64,000 bases of DNA from Shewanella sp. NIFS-20-20 (GTDB lineage Bacteria > Pseudomonadota > Gammaproteobacteria > Enterobacterales > Shewanellaceae), in the NCBI RefSeq assembly GCF_019209865.1, contig NZ_JAHUTT010000005.1, positions 58,644-122,643 on the forward strand, in the 5' to 3' direction. Made by a program: the position numbers and the translations under genes. The stretch's first letter is position 1; every line of letters starts with the position of its first letter. Below, in pieces: positions 45,968 to 54,228 of the stretch. Under the pieces are notes generated by a model that searched no databases, was not told the DNA's origin, and saw only the letters and a list, made by a program, of their open reading frames with translations.

Positions 45968-48208
45968 ATGAGTTTACGCACCCAATTACGGAAGATTTTA
46001 CCGAGCATTTCAGTCACTGAGCAGGAAGCCCTTGACGCGGGTGACGTGTGGCTTGAAGGTTCTATTTATCAAGGTAAGCCTGACTTTTCCGCGCTACGTG
46101 CCGTGCCAGATGCTACCTTAAGCGCGGAAGAACAAGCATTTCTGGACGGCCCAGTGGTCGAGTTATTAGAAATGATTGATGATTTTGATATTCAAAATGG
46201 CAAGCATCTTCCTGACAACGTATTGACCTTCTTAAAGAAAAACAAATTCTTTTCGTTAATCATTCCTAAAAGCTACGGCGGTTTAGCGTTTAGTCCTTAT
46301 GCCAACTCAACCATAGTCGCGACAATTGCCGTGAAAAGTTCTGCGGTGGCGGTCACCGTGATGGTGCCAAATTCCTTGGGTCCAGGTGAGCTGTTAATGC
46401 ATTACGGTACCGATGCTCAGCGAGATTATTGGTTACCTAAGCTGGCCATTGGCAATGACATTCCGTGTTTTGCACTCACCAGTCCTGAAGCGGGATCTGA
46501 TGCAGGCGGCATTCCTGATATCGGTGTGGTGACTTATGGCGACTATCAAGGTGAAAAAGTATTAGGTTTATCTGTTACTTGGGACAAGCGCTATATCACC
46601 CTTGCGCCGATTGCCACCGTGCTAGGTTTGGCATTTAAAGTTCAAGATCCAGAAGCTTTGCTCGGTGGTGCACATGACTTAGGGATCACCTGCGCGTTAA
46701 TTCCTAAATCTCACCCCGGCGTGCAATTAGGCAATCGCCATGATCCCATGGGCATCCGTTTTTACAACGGAACGACCCGCGGAGAGAATGTCTTTATTCC
46801 AATGGATTTCATTATTGGTGGCCAACAAAACATCGGTCGTGGTTGGCAGATGCTCGTGAGCTGTTTGGGGGCTGGCCGCGGAATTTCGTTGCCCGCGCTC
46901 GGAGTTAGTGTATCTCAAGCCGCGTTTAAATCGTCTGCCGAATATGCCGCGGTCCGTGAACAATTTGGTCTATCTATCGGTAAATTTGAAGGGATTCAAC
47001 AAAAGCTGGCCGATATTGCCGGAAAAACCTACCTGCAAGAGGCTATGCGTGTTCTCACCACCGAAGGATTGGGCTTAGGATTAAAGCCGTCGGTGGTAAC
47101 TGCCATCGCTAAATATCACATGACTGAAATTGGCCGCGATGTGTTAAATTCCGCCATGGATATCCAAGCGGGTAAAGCGATTCAATGTGGTCCGCAAAAC
47201 ACCTTAGCGTCTGGCTACGTAGCTCAGCCCATTGCCATTACGGTCGAAGGCGCCAATATTCTTACCCGTAACCTGATGATTTTTGGTCAAGGTGTGATGC
47301 GTTGTCACCCGCATTTACAAGCGATGGTTGAAGCTATTCACAGTGAAGCACCGGATGCCGATAGAACCTTCAATGGGATTTTCGCCAAGACCTTAGGTTA
47401 CAGTATTAGCAATAGTCTGCGTGCATTTAAATTGGGGTTACTCCCTATGCTGGCCCAGCAAGACAGCCGTCTGCCTGAGGTTGCTGTCTATGAAAAGGCG
47501 GTGAATAAATTGGCCGCAAAATTAGCGGTATATGCCGACTTTTCACTGTTGGTATTGGGCGGTAAGCTCAAGCAGGCAGAAATGCTATCTGCTCGTCTGG
47601 GGGATGTCATGAGCTTTTTATATGCGGCCATGGCGTCAATCCGATATTACGAAAGCAAAGTGTTGGATGCTAATCGCGCCGAAGCGGCACCTTACTTCCA
47701 TTATGCAACTCGCTGGGCCTTAGCTGAGGCTGAAAAAGCCATGCTGGACTTTTTAGATAATTTCCCATCGGCGCCTACCCGTCAGTTGATGAAATTTATT
47801 ACCCTGACGTATTCTGCAAACATGCCAAAAATTTCAGATGATTTGGTGCGTGAGTTGGCGCAAGCGGCCCAAATGAATACCAAGATTAAAGCGCAGTTGA
47901 CCCATCTGATCCGCCCGGTTGAGGGGGATGGTAATGATATCAATGAACAAGCATACTTGGCGAAAATGGAGTGTTTAGATCTACTCGCTCGGGTAAAAAT
48001 TGCCTTACGTAAGAAGGTATTCCGTGCGGGGGTTAGATTCTCCGATACCCTAGATGCTGCCCTTAGCGCTGGCGTGATTAACCCGACTGAACATCAGCAA
48101 TTGGTCAGTTATAATCACAAGCGTGAACTGGCTATTCGGGTTGATGAATTTGATTTTGATATGAATTTATTAACTCCTAATGTGCCTAAGGCATCTGCTG
48201 CGGCGTAA
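45968..48208 (+). CDS. fadE: Acyl-CoA dehydrogenase, FadE type
   Basis: FadE catalyses the first oxidation step of fatty-acid beta-oxidation, using FAD. The 746-aa protein has the acyl-CoA dehydrogenase fold at about 75-460 (FFSLIIPKSYGGLAFSP, CFALTSPEAGSDAG, GVMRCHPHLQ) and a C-terminal DUF1974-type region to the end, as in E. coli FadE. E. coli FadE (814 aa) has two extra N-terminal membrane helices that are absent here, so this enzyme is probably peripheral. FadR- and PsrA-like sites upstream support fatty-acid control. Confidence 0.9.
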   Translation: MSLRTQLRKILPSISVTEQEALDAGDVWLEGSIYQGKPDFSALRAVPDATLSAEEQAFLDGPVVELLEMIDDFDIQNGKHLPDNVLTFLKKNKFFSLIIPKSYGGLAFSPYANSTIVATIAVKSSAVAVTVMVPNSLGPGELLMHYGTDAQRDYWLPKLAIGNDIPCFALTSPEAGSDAGGIPDIGVVTYGDYQGEKVLGLSVTWDKRYITLAPIATVLGLAFKVQDPEALLGGAHDLGITCALIPKSHPGVQLGNRHDPMGIRFYNGTTRGENVFIPMDFIIGGQQNIGRGWQMLVSCLGAGRGISLPALGVSVSQAAFKSSAEYAAVREQFGLSIGKFEGIQQKLADIAGKTYLQEAMRVLTTEGLGLGLKPSVVTAIAKYHMTEIGRDVLNSAMDIQAGKAIQCGPQNTLASGYVAQPIAITVEGANILTRNLMIFGQGVMRCHPHLQAMVEAIHSEAPDADRTFNGIFAKTLGYSISNSLRAFKLGLLPMLAQQDSRLPEVAVYEKAVNKLAAKLAVYADFSLLVLGGKLKQAEMLSARLGDVMSFLYAAMASIRYYESKVLDANRAEAAPYFHYATRWALAEAEKAMLDFLDNFPSAPTRQLMKFITLTYSANMPKISDDLVRELAQAAQMNTKIKAQLTHLIRPVEGDGNDINEQAYLAKMECLDLLARVKIALRKKVFRAGVRFSDTLDAALSAGVINPTEHQQLVSYNHKRELAIRVDEFDFDMNLLTPNVPKASAAA

Positions 48209-48239
48209 TTAGTAAAACGCTTGCTGTCGTGCGAGTGCA

Positions 48240-48277
48240 CCATATAATGGGCCAACACATGTTGGCTCATTATATGG
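48240..48277 (+). repeat. Near-perfect 17-bp inverted repeat abutting the CLCA_X start
   Basis: ccatataatgggccaac (48240-48256) and gttggctcattatatgg (48261-48277) pair over 17 bp with one G-U, around an acat loop. No T run follows. The hairpin ends one base before the only workable start codon region of the next gene, where a ribosome site would be expected. Confidence 0.85.
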
Positions 48278-48278
48278 C

Positions 48279-49088
48279 TTGGCGTTGACTCAAAATTTAT
48301 TTACCGCATTATCACAACGCCGCCGTGGCCCTGATTTTCGCCAAGGTGATAAGGTTGGCTTTGTCGATATTCAGCAAACGTTTGGTTTTGACCGCCTTCG
48401 CGTTGGGCGTTGGGTCTCTAAAGAAGAGTCGCGCGCTGCGGCACCATTAATCTTCGATGCCTTTGCCGATCTCGCGTATCTCTTAAATTTACCCCCACAA
48501 GCCATAGGGTTACGCCAAAGCCTCAGTTTAGCCTTTGGTACGGGCGGGCGTCCTGGGGTACAAGCCCATTATCACAGTGTTAGTCGCGAGTTGGCGTTAG
48601 CAAAACATGCTGGGGCCGGCGCTTTGGCGCATGAATTTTGGCATGCGTTCGATCACTATATTGGGCCGAAGGCGTTTGATGTGTCACATCATCATAATGC
48701 GCTGATGCCTTTTGCCAGCGATTGTTGGCAAAAGGAACTCCTCGCGATTGAGCATCCACTGAATGACCGATTGTTGGCCTTATTTGCCTGCGTGTTCGAA
48801 CCGCAAGGGCAAACGTCCGCCTTTGTACGTCAGGCCTATGCCCTCGATAAGCAGCTTGGCAGCCGCTATTACTTTCAACCCACAGAAATTATGGCCAGAG
48901 CATTCGAGGCCGTGATTGAGGCAGATCAACGGATCACTAATGGGTATCTGGTCAGTGGCACCCTCGCGGGAAAACTCTTCGATGCCGGCGGCTATCCCGA
49001 TACAGAGCATCGCCAACAGATCCAGCTTGCACTGACTGACTACTTTTATCCGTTAGGCCTTGCGTTGGCTCAACAAGGGCTTAACTAA
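48279..49088 (+). CDS. CLCA_X family protein (HExxH metallopeptidase-like)
   Basis: The 269-aa protein belongs to the group named CLCA_X in gammaproteobacteria. It has a zinc-peptidase motif H118-E-F-W-H122 followed by D125-H126 (HExxHxxDH) and a possible third ligand in QPTEIMARAFEA, as in gluzincin-like enzymes. No signal peptide is seen, so it is probably cytoplasmic. Substrate and role are unknown. No ATG or GTG is available near the N-terminus; TTG 48279 or 48285 must serve. The frame is preceded directly by a large hairpin. Confidence 0.78.
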   Translation: MALTQNLFTALSQRRRGPDFRQGDKVGFVDIQQTFGFDRLRVGRWVSKEESRAAAPLIFDAFADLAYLLNLPPQAIGLRQSLSLAFGTGGRPGVQAHYHSVSRELALAKHAGAGALAHEFWHAFDHYIGPKAFDVSHHHNALMPFASDCWQKELLAIEHPLNDRLLALFACVFEPQGQTSAFVRQAYALDKQLGSRYYFQPTEIMARAFEAVIEADQRITNGYLVSGTLAGKLFDAGGYPDTEHRQQIQLALTDYFYPLGLALAQQGLN

Positions 49089-49099
49089 TCAGACCAGAC
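49083..49099. promoter_or_regulatory. Second FadR-like site, at the end of CLCA_X
   Basis: aactaatcagaccagac reads gtctggtctgattagtt on the minus strand, a closer FadR-type match than the site before fadE. The two share CTGGTCTGAT-n-AGT. It overlaps the CLCA_X stop codon and lies about 150 bases before the Tim44-like gene. Confidence 0.4.
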
Positions 49100-49245
49100 A
49101 TTTGTGGTTAAGCGGGCAAAACTCAGGTTAGTTTAAGCCTGATTGCGCACACTCATGCATCGTGGTCATTGACTTGATCAAGCATAGGCCAATAGTATGC
49201 TGGCTTTGATTGTGCAAAGTTATCATTCTGATTTATAGGATAAAC

Positions 49246-50193
49246 ATGAAAAAACTTTTAGCCCTAATTCCTTTGATGCTAGCCATTGCGATGGCTTCTC
49301 CATATGCCGATGCCAAAAAATTTGGTGGTGGTAAAAAATTTGGTAGCAGTTATAAGACGGCGCCAGCGAAACAGCAACCTCAAAAAACGGACACGGTTAG
49401 CCCGCAACCTGGCCAAGCAACACCGGCTGCTGGTCAACCAGCTGCTGCCAAGCAATCGGCGCAAACTCCTGCTAAAAAAGGCATGATGGGCGGCCTAATG
49501 GGTGGCTTATTGGCAGGTGGCTTATTAGCGGCATTATTTGCTGGAGGCGCCTTTGAAGGTTTACAAATGATGGACATGGTCATCATTGCCTTATTGATTT
49601 TTGGTGGCGTCATGTTGTTCAAGATGATGCGTAAAGGCAAGGCCACCCCAGCGGCTAACCAGTATCAGCGAGAAGCTTATGCCGCGCCGGCGCCGAGTGC
49701 TGCCACGCAGCATCAATATCAAGCTCCAACACCAGCTGAAGTCAGCCCTGTGGCTGGTGACACTGCGTCAGCGCGTCCATGGTTTCGTCAAGAGGTTGAT
49801 GCCAATGCCGATGATGTGCCAATGAACCTGCCTACAGGCTTTGATCCGCAGGCGTTTGTTCAAGGAGCCACCGGTCATTATCACACCCTGCAACAGGCGT
49901 GGAATAATAATGATTTGACCCAAATTGAAGAATACGTATCGCCTGCCATTTTTGCTGACTTAGTTAAGGCTCGAGCAGAAGAGCCAAGCGAGTTATATAC
50001 GCAAGTGTTGGCAGTGAATGCTGAAATTGTACGTGCGGATCACAACGCCGATGCCGCGCAAATCAGCCTGTATTTTTACGGTCAATTTAAAGAGTCGCCA
50101 CAAGGTATCACTCAAGAAATTAAAGATATTTGGCATTTAGAGCGCGATTTGACTCAAGCCGATCAACCCTGGTTAATCGTAGGCATCGAGTAA
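49246..50193 (+). CDS. Tim44-like domain membrane protein
   Basis: 315 aa from ATG 49246, which has TAGGA upstream; the frame from 49210 lacks a ribosome site. It has a signal peptide (to about SPYADA), a Gln/Pro/Ala-rich linker, a Gly/Met-rich segment with one or two membrane helices (about 80-132: GGLMGGLLAGGLLAAL, MVIIALLIFGGVMLF), then another linker, and a C-terminal Tim44-like domain (about 190-315: GATGHYHTLQQAWNNNDLTQI). In mitochondria Tim44 tethers Hsp70 to the import channel; the role of bacterial homologues is uncertain. Confidence 0.86.
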   Translation: MKKLLALIPLMLAIAMASPYADAKKFGGGKKFGSSYKTAPAKQQPQKTDTVSPQPGQATPAAGQPAAAKQSAQTPAKKGMMGGLMGGLLAGGLLAALFAGGAFEGLQMMDMVIIALLIFGGVMLFKMMRKGKATPAANQYQREAYAAPAPSAATQHQYQAPTPAEVSPVAGDTASARPWFRQEVDANADDVPMNLPTGFDPQAFVQGATGHYHTLQQAWNNNDLTQIEEYVSPAIFADLVKARAEEPSELYTQVLAVNAEIVRADHNADAAQISLYFYGQFKESPQGITQEIKDIWHLERDLTQADQPWLIVGIE

Positions 50194-50205
50194 TCTTGAT
50201 GACAG

Positions 50206-50235
50206 AAAAAACGCAGCAGTTGCTGCGTTTTTTTT
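50206..50235 (+). terminator. Terminator after the Tim44-like gene
   Basis: Stem acgcagc/gctgcgt with loop agtt, flanked by six As and eight Ts. The A and T runs on both sides make it usable from the minus-strand antiporter gene as well. Confidence 0.92.
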
Positions 50236-50293
50236 GCCCAAATGTGCGATGGTGTTTGTTGCTGGCCATTTTGAGGCGTCCCTGGCGCGAGCC

Positions 50294-51583
50294 TTATTTC
50301 GCTGGGCCAGGCTTCGTTTCTAAGCGCTTAGCCTTTTCTATCAGGGGAGTAATGCTCGACCCTTGTACTAATATCGAGAACACCACGACCGCATAGGTCA
50401 TCACCAGCATGATTTCTCTGACATCAATGTGTTTGTTGGGTAGCACCATGATCCCCGCCGGCACAGACATGGCCATCGCCATGGCGAGGCCGCCGCGCAA
50501 TCCACCCCAAGTTAAAATACTGACCGACATCGGGTTGTAGTCTCTAAACCGATTGAAGCCTAGATAAGATAACTTCACGCTCATATATCGACCGGCAAGT
50601 ACCAGTGGTATCGCAAATGCCATTAATATCCAGTCTTCTCGGTGAAAAGTAAAGGTCAGCATTAATAGACCAATCAGTAGAAAGAGAATGCAATTTAAGA
50701 ACTCATCAATCAATTCCCAAAAGTTATCTAACGTCGTCTGTGTGCCGTGGCTAAAGCCGCTGTGACGGGTCCAATTGCCGATGATAATGCCAGAGACCAC
50801 CATCGCTAGCGGTCCAGACACGGCTAACCAAATTGCCAAGGCATAGCCTGCAGAGGGGATGAGTAAGGTTAAGAGTAACTCCATTGACTCATCTTCCGTA
50901 TGGCGAATGAGGTGATGGAAAAGATAACCTAGCACGGCGCCATACACTATGCCTCCGACGGCCTCGCGTAAAAATAATAAACTCACGCTGGTGGCGGTTG
51001 GGGTGACATTGCCAAAGGCAATGGTGAATAGTGTGACGAAGATGACTAAGCCAAAACCATCATTAAACAGAGATTCACCTTCAATTTGGGTAGCAATGCG
51101 TTTGGGGGCATGCAGCTTTTTTACGATCGCCAACACGGCAATGGGATCGGTCGGCGAGATCAAGGCGCCAAATAGGAGGCAATAGACTAGATCTAATGGC
51201 AATCCGATCAGTTGGCAGAAGCCGTAGAACACCCATCCGATAAAGAAAGTGGAAAACAAGGTGGCCAATAATGCCAGCACAGTGATTTCCCATTTTTGAT
51301 CTTTGAGGTTGGCTAACCGGATATTAATCGCACCGGCAAATAGCAGAAACCCTAAAATCCCTTCCAATAGAAAATCTTTAAAATCGATTTGGTTAATTAG
51401 GTGGGTGGCGAGCGCTTTAAATTCAAGTAAATGGACTCGGCCGGTGAAGACTAACAGCAGTGATAGCAGCATGGCACCGGCGGTGATGGCAATCGTGGTT
51501 TGAAATTTACCTATCTTAGCGTTGATGTAGGCCATTAATACTGCCACCGCAGCGAAATAACACAAAATATGATATACGGACAT
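50294..51583 (-). CDS. Na+/H+ antiporter, CPA1 (NhaP) type
   Basis: The 429-aa protein has about 12-13 membrane helices. CPA1 signatures are present: FGALISPTDPIAVLAI with the ion-binding aspartate, and QIEGESLFNDGFGLVIF with the NDG motif; RGGLAMAMAMSVP is the conserved arginine-bearing helix. It exchanges Na+ (or K+) for H+ in pH and salt balance. It is downstream of, and on the same strand as, the response-regulator gene, with a gap of 111 bases, and may have its own promoter. Confidence 0.92.
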   Translation of the reverse strand: MSVYHILCYFAAVAVLMAYINAKIGKFQTTIAITAGAMLLSLLLVFTGRVHLLEFKALATHLINQIDFKDFLLEGILGFLLFAGAINIRLANLKDQKWEITVLALLATLFSTFFIGWVFYGFCQLIGLPLDLVYCLLFGALISPTDPIAVLAIVKKLHAPKRIATQIEGESLFNDGFGLVIFVTLFTIAFGNVTPTATSVSLLFLREAVGGIVYGAVLGYLFHHLIRHTEDESMELLLTLLIPSAGYALAIWLAVSGPLAMVVSGIIIGNWTRHSGFSHGTQTTLDNFWELIDEFLNCILFLLIGLLMLTFTFHREDWILMAFAIPLVLAGRYMSVKLSYLGFNRFRDYNPMSVSILTWGGLRGGLAMAMAMSVPAGIMVLPNKHIDVREIMLVMTYAVVVFSILVQGSSITPLIEKAKRLETKPGPAK

Positions 51584-51694
51584 GCCACACCCTTAGGAGA
51601 GAAGTTAGCCAGACGTTGAATATGAAACTACATACTAATGTAGGTTATCGCGGCCAGACCACCCGAATTTTGGCTCTCTTGGGTTAAATATTGC

Positions 51695-52339
51695 TCATGT
51701 TTTTTGAGGGAGGGCGCGCGTAAGCAAAGGCTCCTCTGTTCTCACTTGATGTTTGGCTAAATGCCATGCGAGTTCGGCGGCATTGCTTACGGCCATTTTT
51801 TGCAGCACCTTTTGTTTATGGAGTTCAACTGTGCGCTGGGCAATCTCCAGTTCACTGGCAATCACCTTATTCATTTTGCCGGCTAACACTAATGCCATGA
51901 CTTGTTGCTCTCGCGGGCTTAAGCTCGCAATTTGTTGGCATAACTGCTGCTCTTGAGTGAATTGCTCAAATACATGCTGACTTAAGCACATGGCTCGTCG
52001 TAACAAGGGGTTGAGTTTGTCCCCATCGACAGGTTTCTCGAGAAAATCGACGGCGCCATAGTGAATACTTTGCACCGCCATCGCAATGTTCCCGTGGCCA
52101 GTTAACATGATGATGCGGATGGGACTATTGAGCTGATTTAAGTGTTTTAGTAGGGCCAAACCATCCATGCCGGGCATATTAATGTCCAGTAGCATTACCG
52201 CTGGAGCGAATACATCGATCTCAGTCAAAAAGGATTCGCTGCTGGCAAAACCTTGACTAGGGTATCCCATGCCTTCGAGCATCCAGCTCAATGAGTCCAG
52301 TACGTCTTGGTCATCATCGACAAGATAAAGTGGCAACAT
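51695..52339 (-). CDS. Response regulator, FixJ/TtrR-like (LuxR-type HTH)
   Basis: The 214-aa protein has a receiver domain (about 1-120) with phosphoacceptor D52 in VMLLDINMPGMDG, the switch threonine in IIMLTGHG, and lysine in FLEKPVDG. A LuxR-type helix-turn-helix follows (LSPREQQVMALVLAGKMNKVIASELEIAQRTVE). It starts three bases after the kinase gene stop, so they are co-translated and surely partners. The closest known systems by architecture are TtrR and ThsR, which control tetrathionate and thiosulfate reduction. Confidence 0.93.
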   Translation of the reverse strand: MLPLYLVDDDQDVLDSLSWMLEGMGYPSQGFASSESFLTEIDVFAPAVMLLDINMPGMDGLALLKHLNQLNSPIRIIMLTGHGNIAMAVQSIHYGAVDFLEKPVDGDKLNPLLRRAMCLSQHVFEQFTQEQQLCQQIASLSPREQQVMALVLAGKMNKVIASELEIAQRTVELHKQKVLQKMAVSNAAELAWHLAKHQVRTEEPLLTRALPQKT

Positions 52340-52342
52340 CTA

Positions 52343-54088
52343 TTAGGCCTTTCTCGGTAGATTAATATGGAGGCGCAAACCCGGCTGCGCATGGGTTGCA
52401 ACAATTTGACCGTCATGCTCTTCAATAATGCGTTTACATATCACCATCCCGAGTCCTAAACCGTGGGGTTTACTGGTTTCAAAGGGCAGGAATAATCGCG
52501 CCAAAGCACTCTCAGATAGGCCGCAACCTAAGTCTCGGATCACGACTTGATAGTCAATGTCTCCCGATTGACACTCAATCCACAGTTGCGGTGTGGCGAG
52601 ATGGGTCATGGCATCGAGCGCGTTACGCAATAGATTCACTAATACTTGTTGCAGCAAACTGGCATCGGCATAGACCCAACATGGCTGACTTGGCCTGTGC
52701 CAATGGATCTGACAATGGCGTAAATCTGGCTGCATTAACATCAAGGTATCTTCAATAATTTGCCCTAAGTCATGCGCCTGATAATGACTGCTTTGTTGAC
52801 AGAACTCCCTGAGGCGATGGATCGTGGTTTGTGCTCTATCGACTTGCTCGATAATTTTTGACAATGGCGTCGCCAATGCTTGCTGGTATTCATCTAAACG
52901 GTACACACATCCTTGCGCAAGGTAGCGGATCCCAGCCAAGGGCTGTTTAAGTTCATGGGCAATTCCAGAGGCCATTTCGCCAGTCAGTAGTACTCGTTGG
53001 GCGCGATAAAATTGTTGTTGTTGCTCCAATAATCGCTCTTGAGTGTCTTGATGTTTAGCCACTTCATTGCTGAGGGCCAAGGTGCGTTTAACGACTAAAC
53101 GTTTAACTCGAACATGGTGTAAGTAGCCTAATAATAAGATGATCAACACCGCCGCGACCCATGGCAGGGCACTGTGCAATAAGCGTTGCCAGTTGGTGAC
53201 AAAGGGCCACTGAGCCAATTGGCGGCGCAGGGCGAACACTGAACTGTCGTCCACTGGCGCGGCCCAAGATTGATATTGTCCCATCAGTGCCGCGGGGTTG
53301 TGTGGCGTGATGGCTAACAAGGCTTTGACAACAGCCGTGGCGAGTTGGTGATCGGTACCGCCTAATTTTGATAAGGCGTAGCCAGGATAGAGTGGGGTAG
53401 AGACTTCACAAGGTAATGCATGCTGAGGTTCGACGAGTTGCACTTGTAACAGCCCAGGGGCAATGCGTCCTTGTCTGACTGCAGACTCCAATACGCATGC
53501 CGGTAAGATGGCGACATCGGCACGACGTTCGACTAATTGCTGCAACAGCTTTTGCTGGGGAAAACCCACAAATTCCAGTTGTTTGACGTCTCGGTAGGCA
53601 TCCATACCCTGATTGGCCAAGCTGGCGGCAAAAATCTGAAAGCCACCAAAGGCGCGAGGATCACTGGAAATAATGCGTTGATGAGCTAATGCTGACCAAT
53701 CATCGATGGGGTGTTGCTGGTGGCTTATCACTGCTGAGCCCATCGCCAGTTCAGGGATGTCACTGATGTTATTGACTAAGGTTAATAAATGACTGGTGCC
53801 ATGATCTTTTTTAAATGCCACTGTGGTCATGGCATTGCCGATAATGAAGTCAATGCTCGTTTGCGCAATGGCTTGTTCAAGTTGCTCGGGTGTCAAAGGC
53901 ACCACTTGGACTGGACGTTGGAGTTGGTCAGTGAGCCAATCGGCAGTTGGCTGCCACCGCGCTTGAATAATGCCAGGATCGGCAAAGGCCATTACCCCAA
54001 TTTGCACTGAAGGTACAGCGCCCGGTTGAGCAGCGGCCAACAGCGGGAGCGTGAGCAGGCATAGCCTCAGGAAATATTTTATCAACAC
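52343..54088 (-). CDS. Sensor kinase with PhnD-type periplasmic domain (TtrS/ThsS-like)
   Basis: The 581-aa protein has a signal-type N-terminus, a periplasmic phosphonate/phosphate-binding-like (PhnD) domain (about 25-285) with cysteines C198 and C227, a membrane helix (about 308-326), a coiled linker, and a histidine kinase with H378 in GIAHELKQPLAG. The HATPase has N-box LVNLLRNALDAM, G1 DLGCGL and G2 GLGLGMVI. TtrS and ThsS of Shewanella share this layout. The ligand here is unknown; neighbours suggest a redox or flavin-linked substrate. Confidence 0.92.
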   Translation of the reverse strand: MLIKYFLRLCLLTLPLLAAAQPGAVPSVQIGVMAFADPGIIQARWQPTADWLTDQLQRPVQVVPLTPEQLEQAIAQTSIDFIIGNAMTTVAFKKDHGTSHLLTLVNNISDIPELAMGSAVISHQQHPIDDWSALAHQRIISSDPRAFGGFQIFAASLANQGMDAYRDVKQLEFVGFPQQKLLQQLVERRADVAILPACVLESAVRQGRIAPGLLQVQLVEPQHALPCEVSTPLYPGYALSKLGGTDHQLATAVVKALLAITPHNPAALMGQYQSWAAPVDDSSVFALRRQLAQWPFVTNWQRLLHSALPWVAAVLIILLLGYLHHVRVKRLVVKRTLALSNEVAKHQDTQERLLEQQQQFYRAQRVLLTGEMASGIAHELKQPLAGIRYLAQGCVYRLDEYQQALATPLSKIIEQVDRAQTTIHRLREFCQQSSHYQAHDLGQIIEDTLMLMQPDLRHCQIHWHRPSQPCWVYADASLLQQVLVNLLRNALDAMTHLATPQLWIECQSGDIDYQVVIRDLGCGLSESALARLFLPFETSKPHGLGLGMVICKRIIEEHDGQIVATHAQPGLRLHINLPRKA

Positions 54089-54160
54089 CTAAATCTTCAT
54101 TAGTAAACATGGCAACTATAGCCAAACTATTATCCATCAACTGCCTAACTGATACGTAGA

Positions 54161-54199
54161 CTTTCTACTAGAAAGGGAGTTAGCTCACATTTTCTAGAA
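54161..54199. promoter_or_regulatory. Two palindromes upstream of the sensor kinase
   Basis: ctttct-act-agaaag (54161-54175) and ttctagaa (54192-54199) share the TTCTA/TAGAAA theme and lie about 31 bases apart centre to centre. They sit between the apbE end and the kinase start and may be regulator sites. Confidence 0.4.
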
Positions 54200-54228
54200 T
54201 TAGCCTCTAAGCCACGGGGCATATTGAC

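Noticed and set aside
45476..49113. A 15-base direct repeat (cattt..taagc) at 45476 and 49099 flanking fadE-CLCA_X, suggestive of an insertion boundary
   Set aside because: In 64 kb about two such 15-base pairs are expected by chance, and no mobile gene lies between them.
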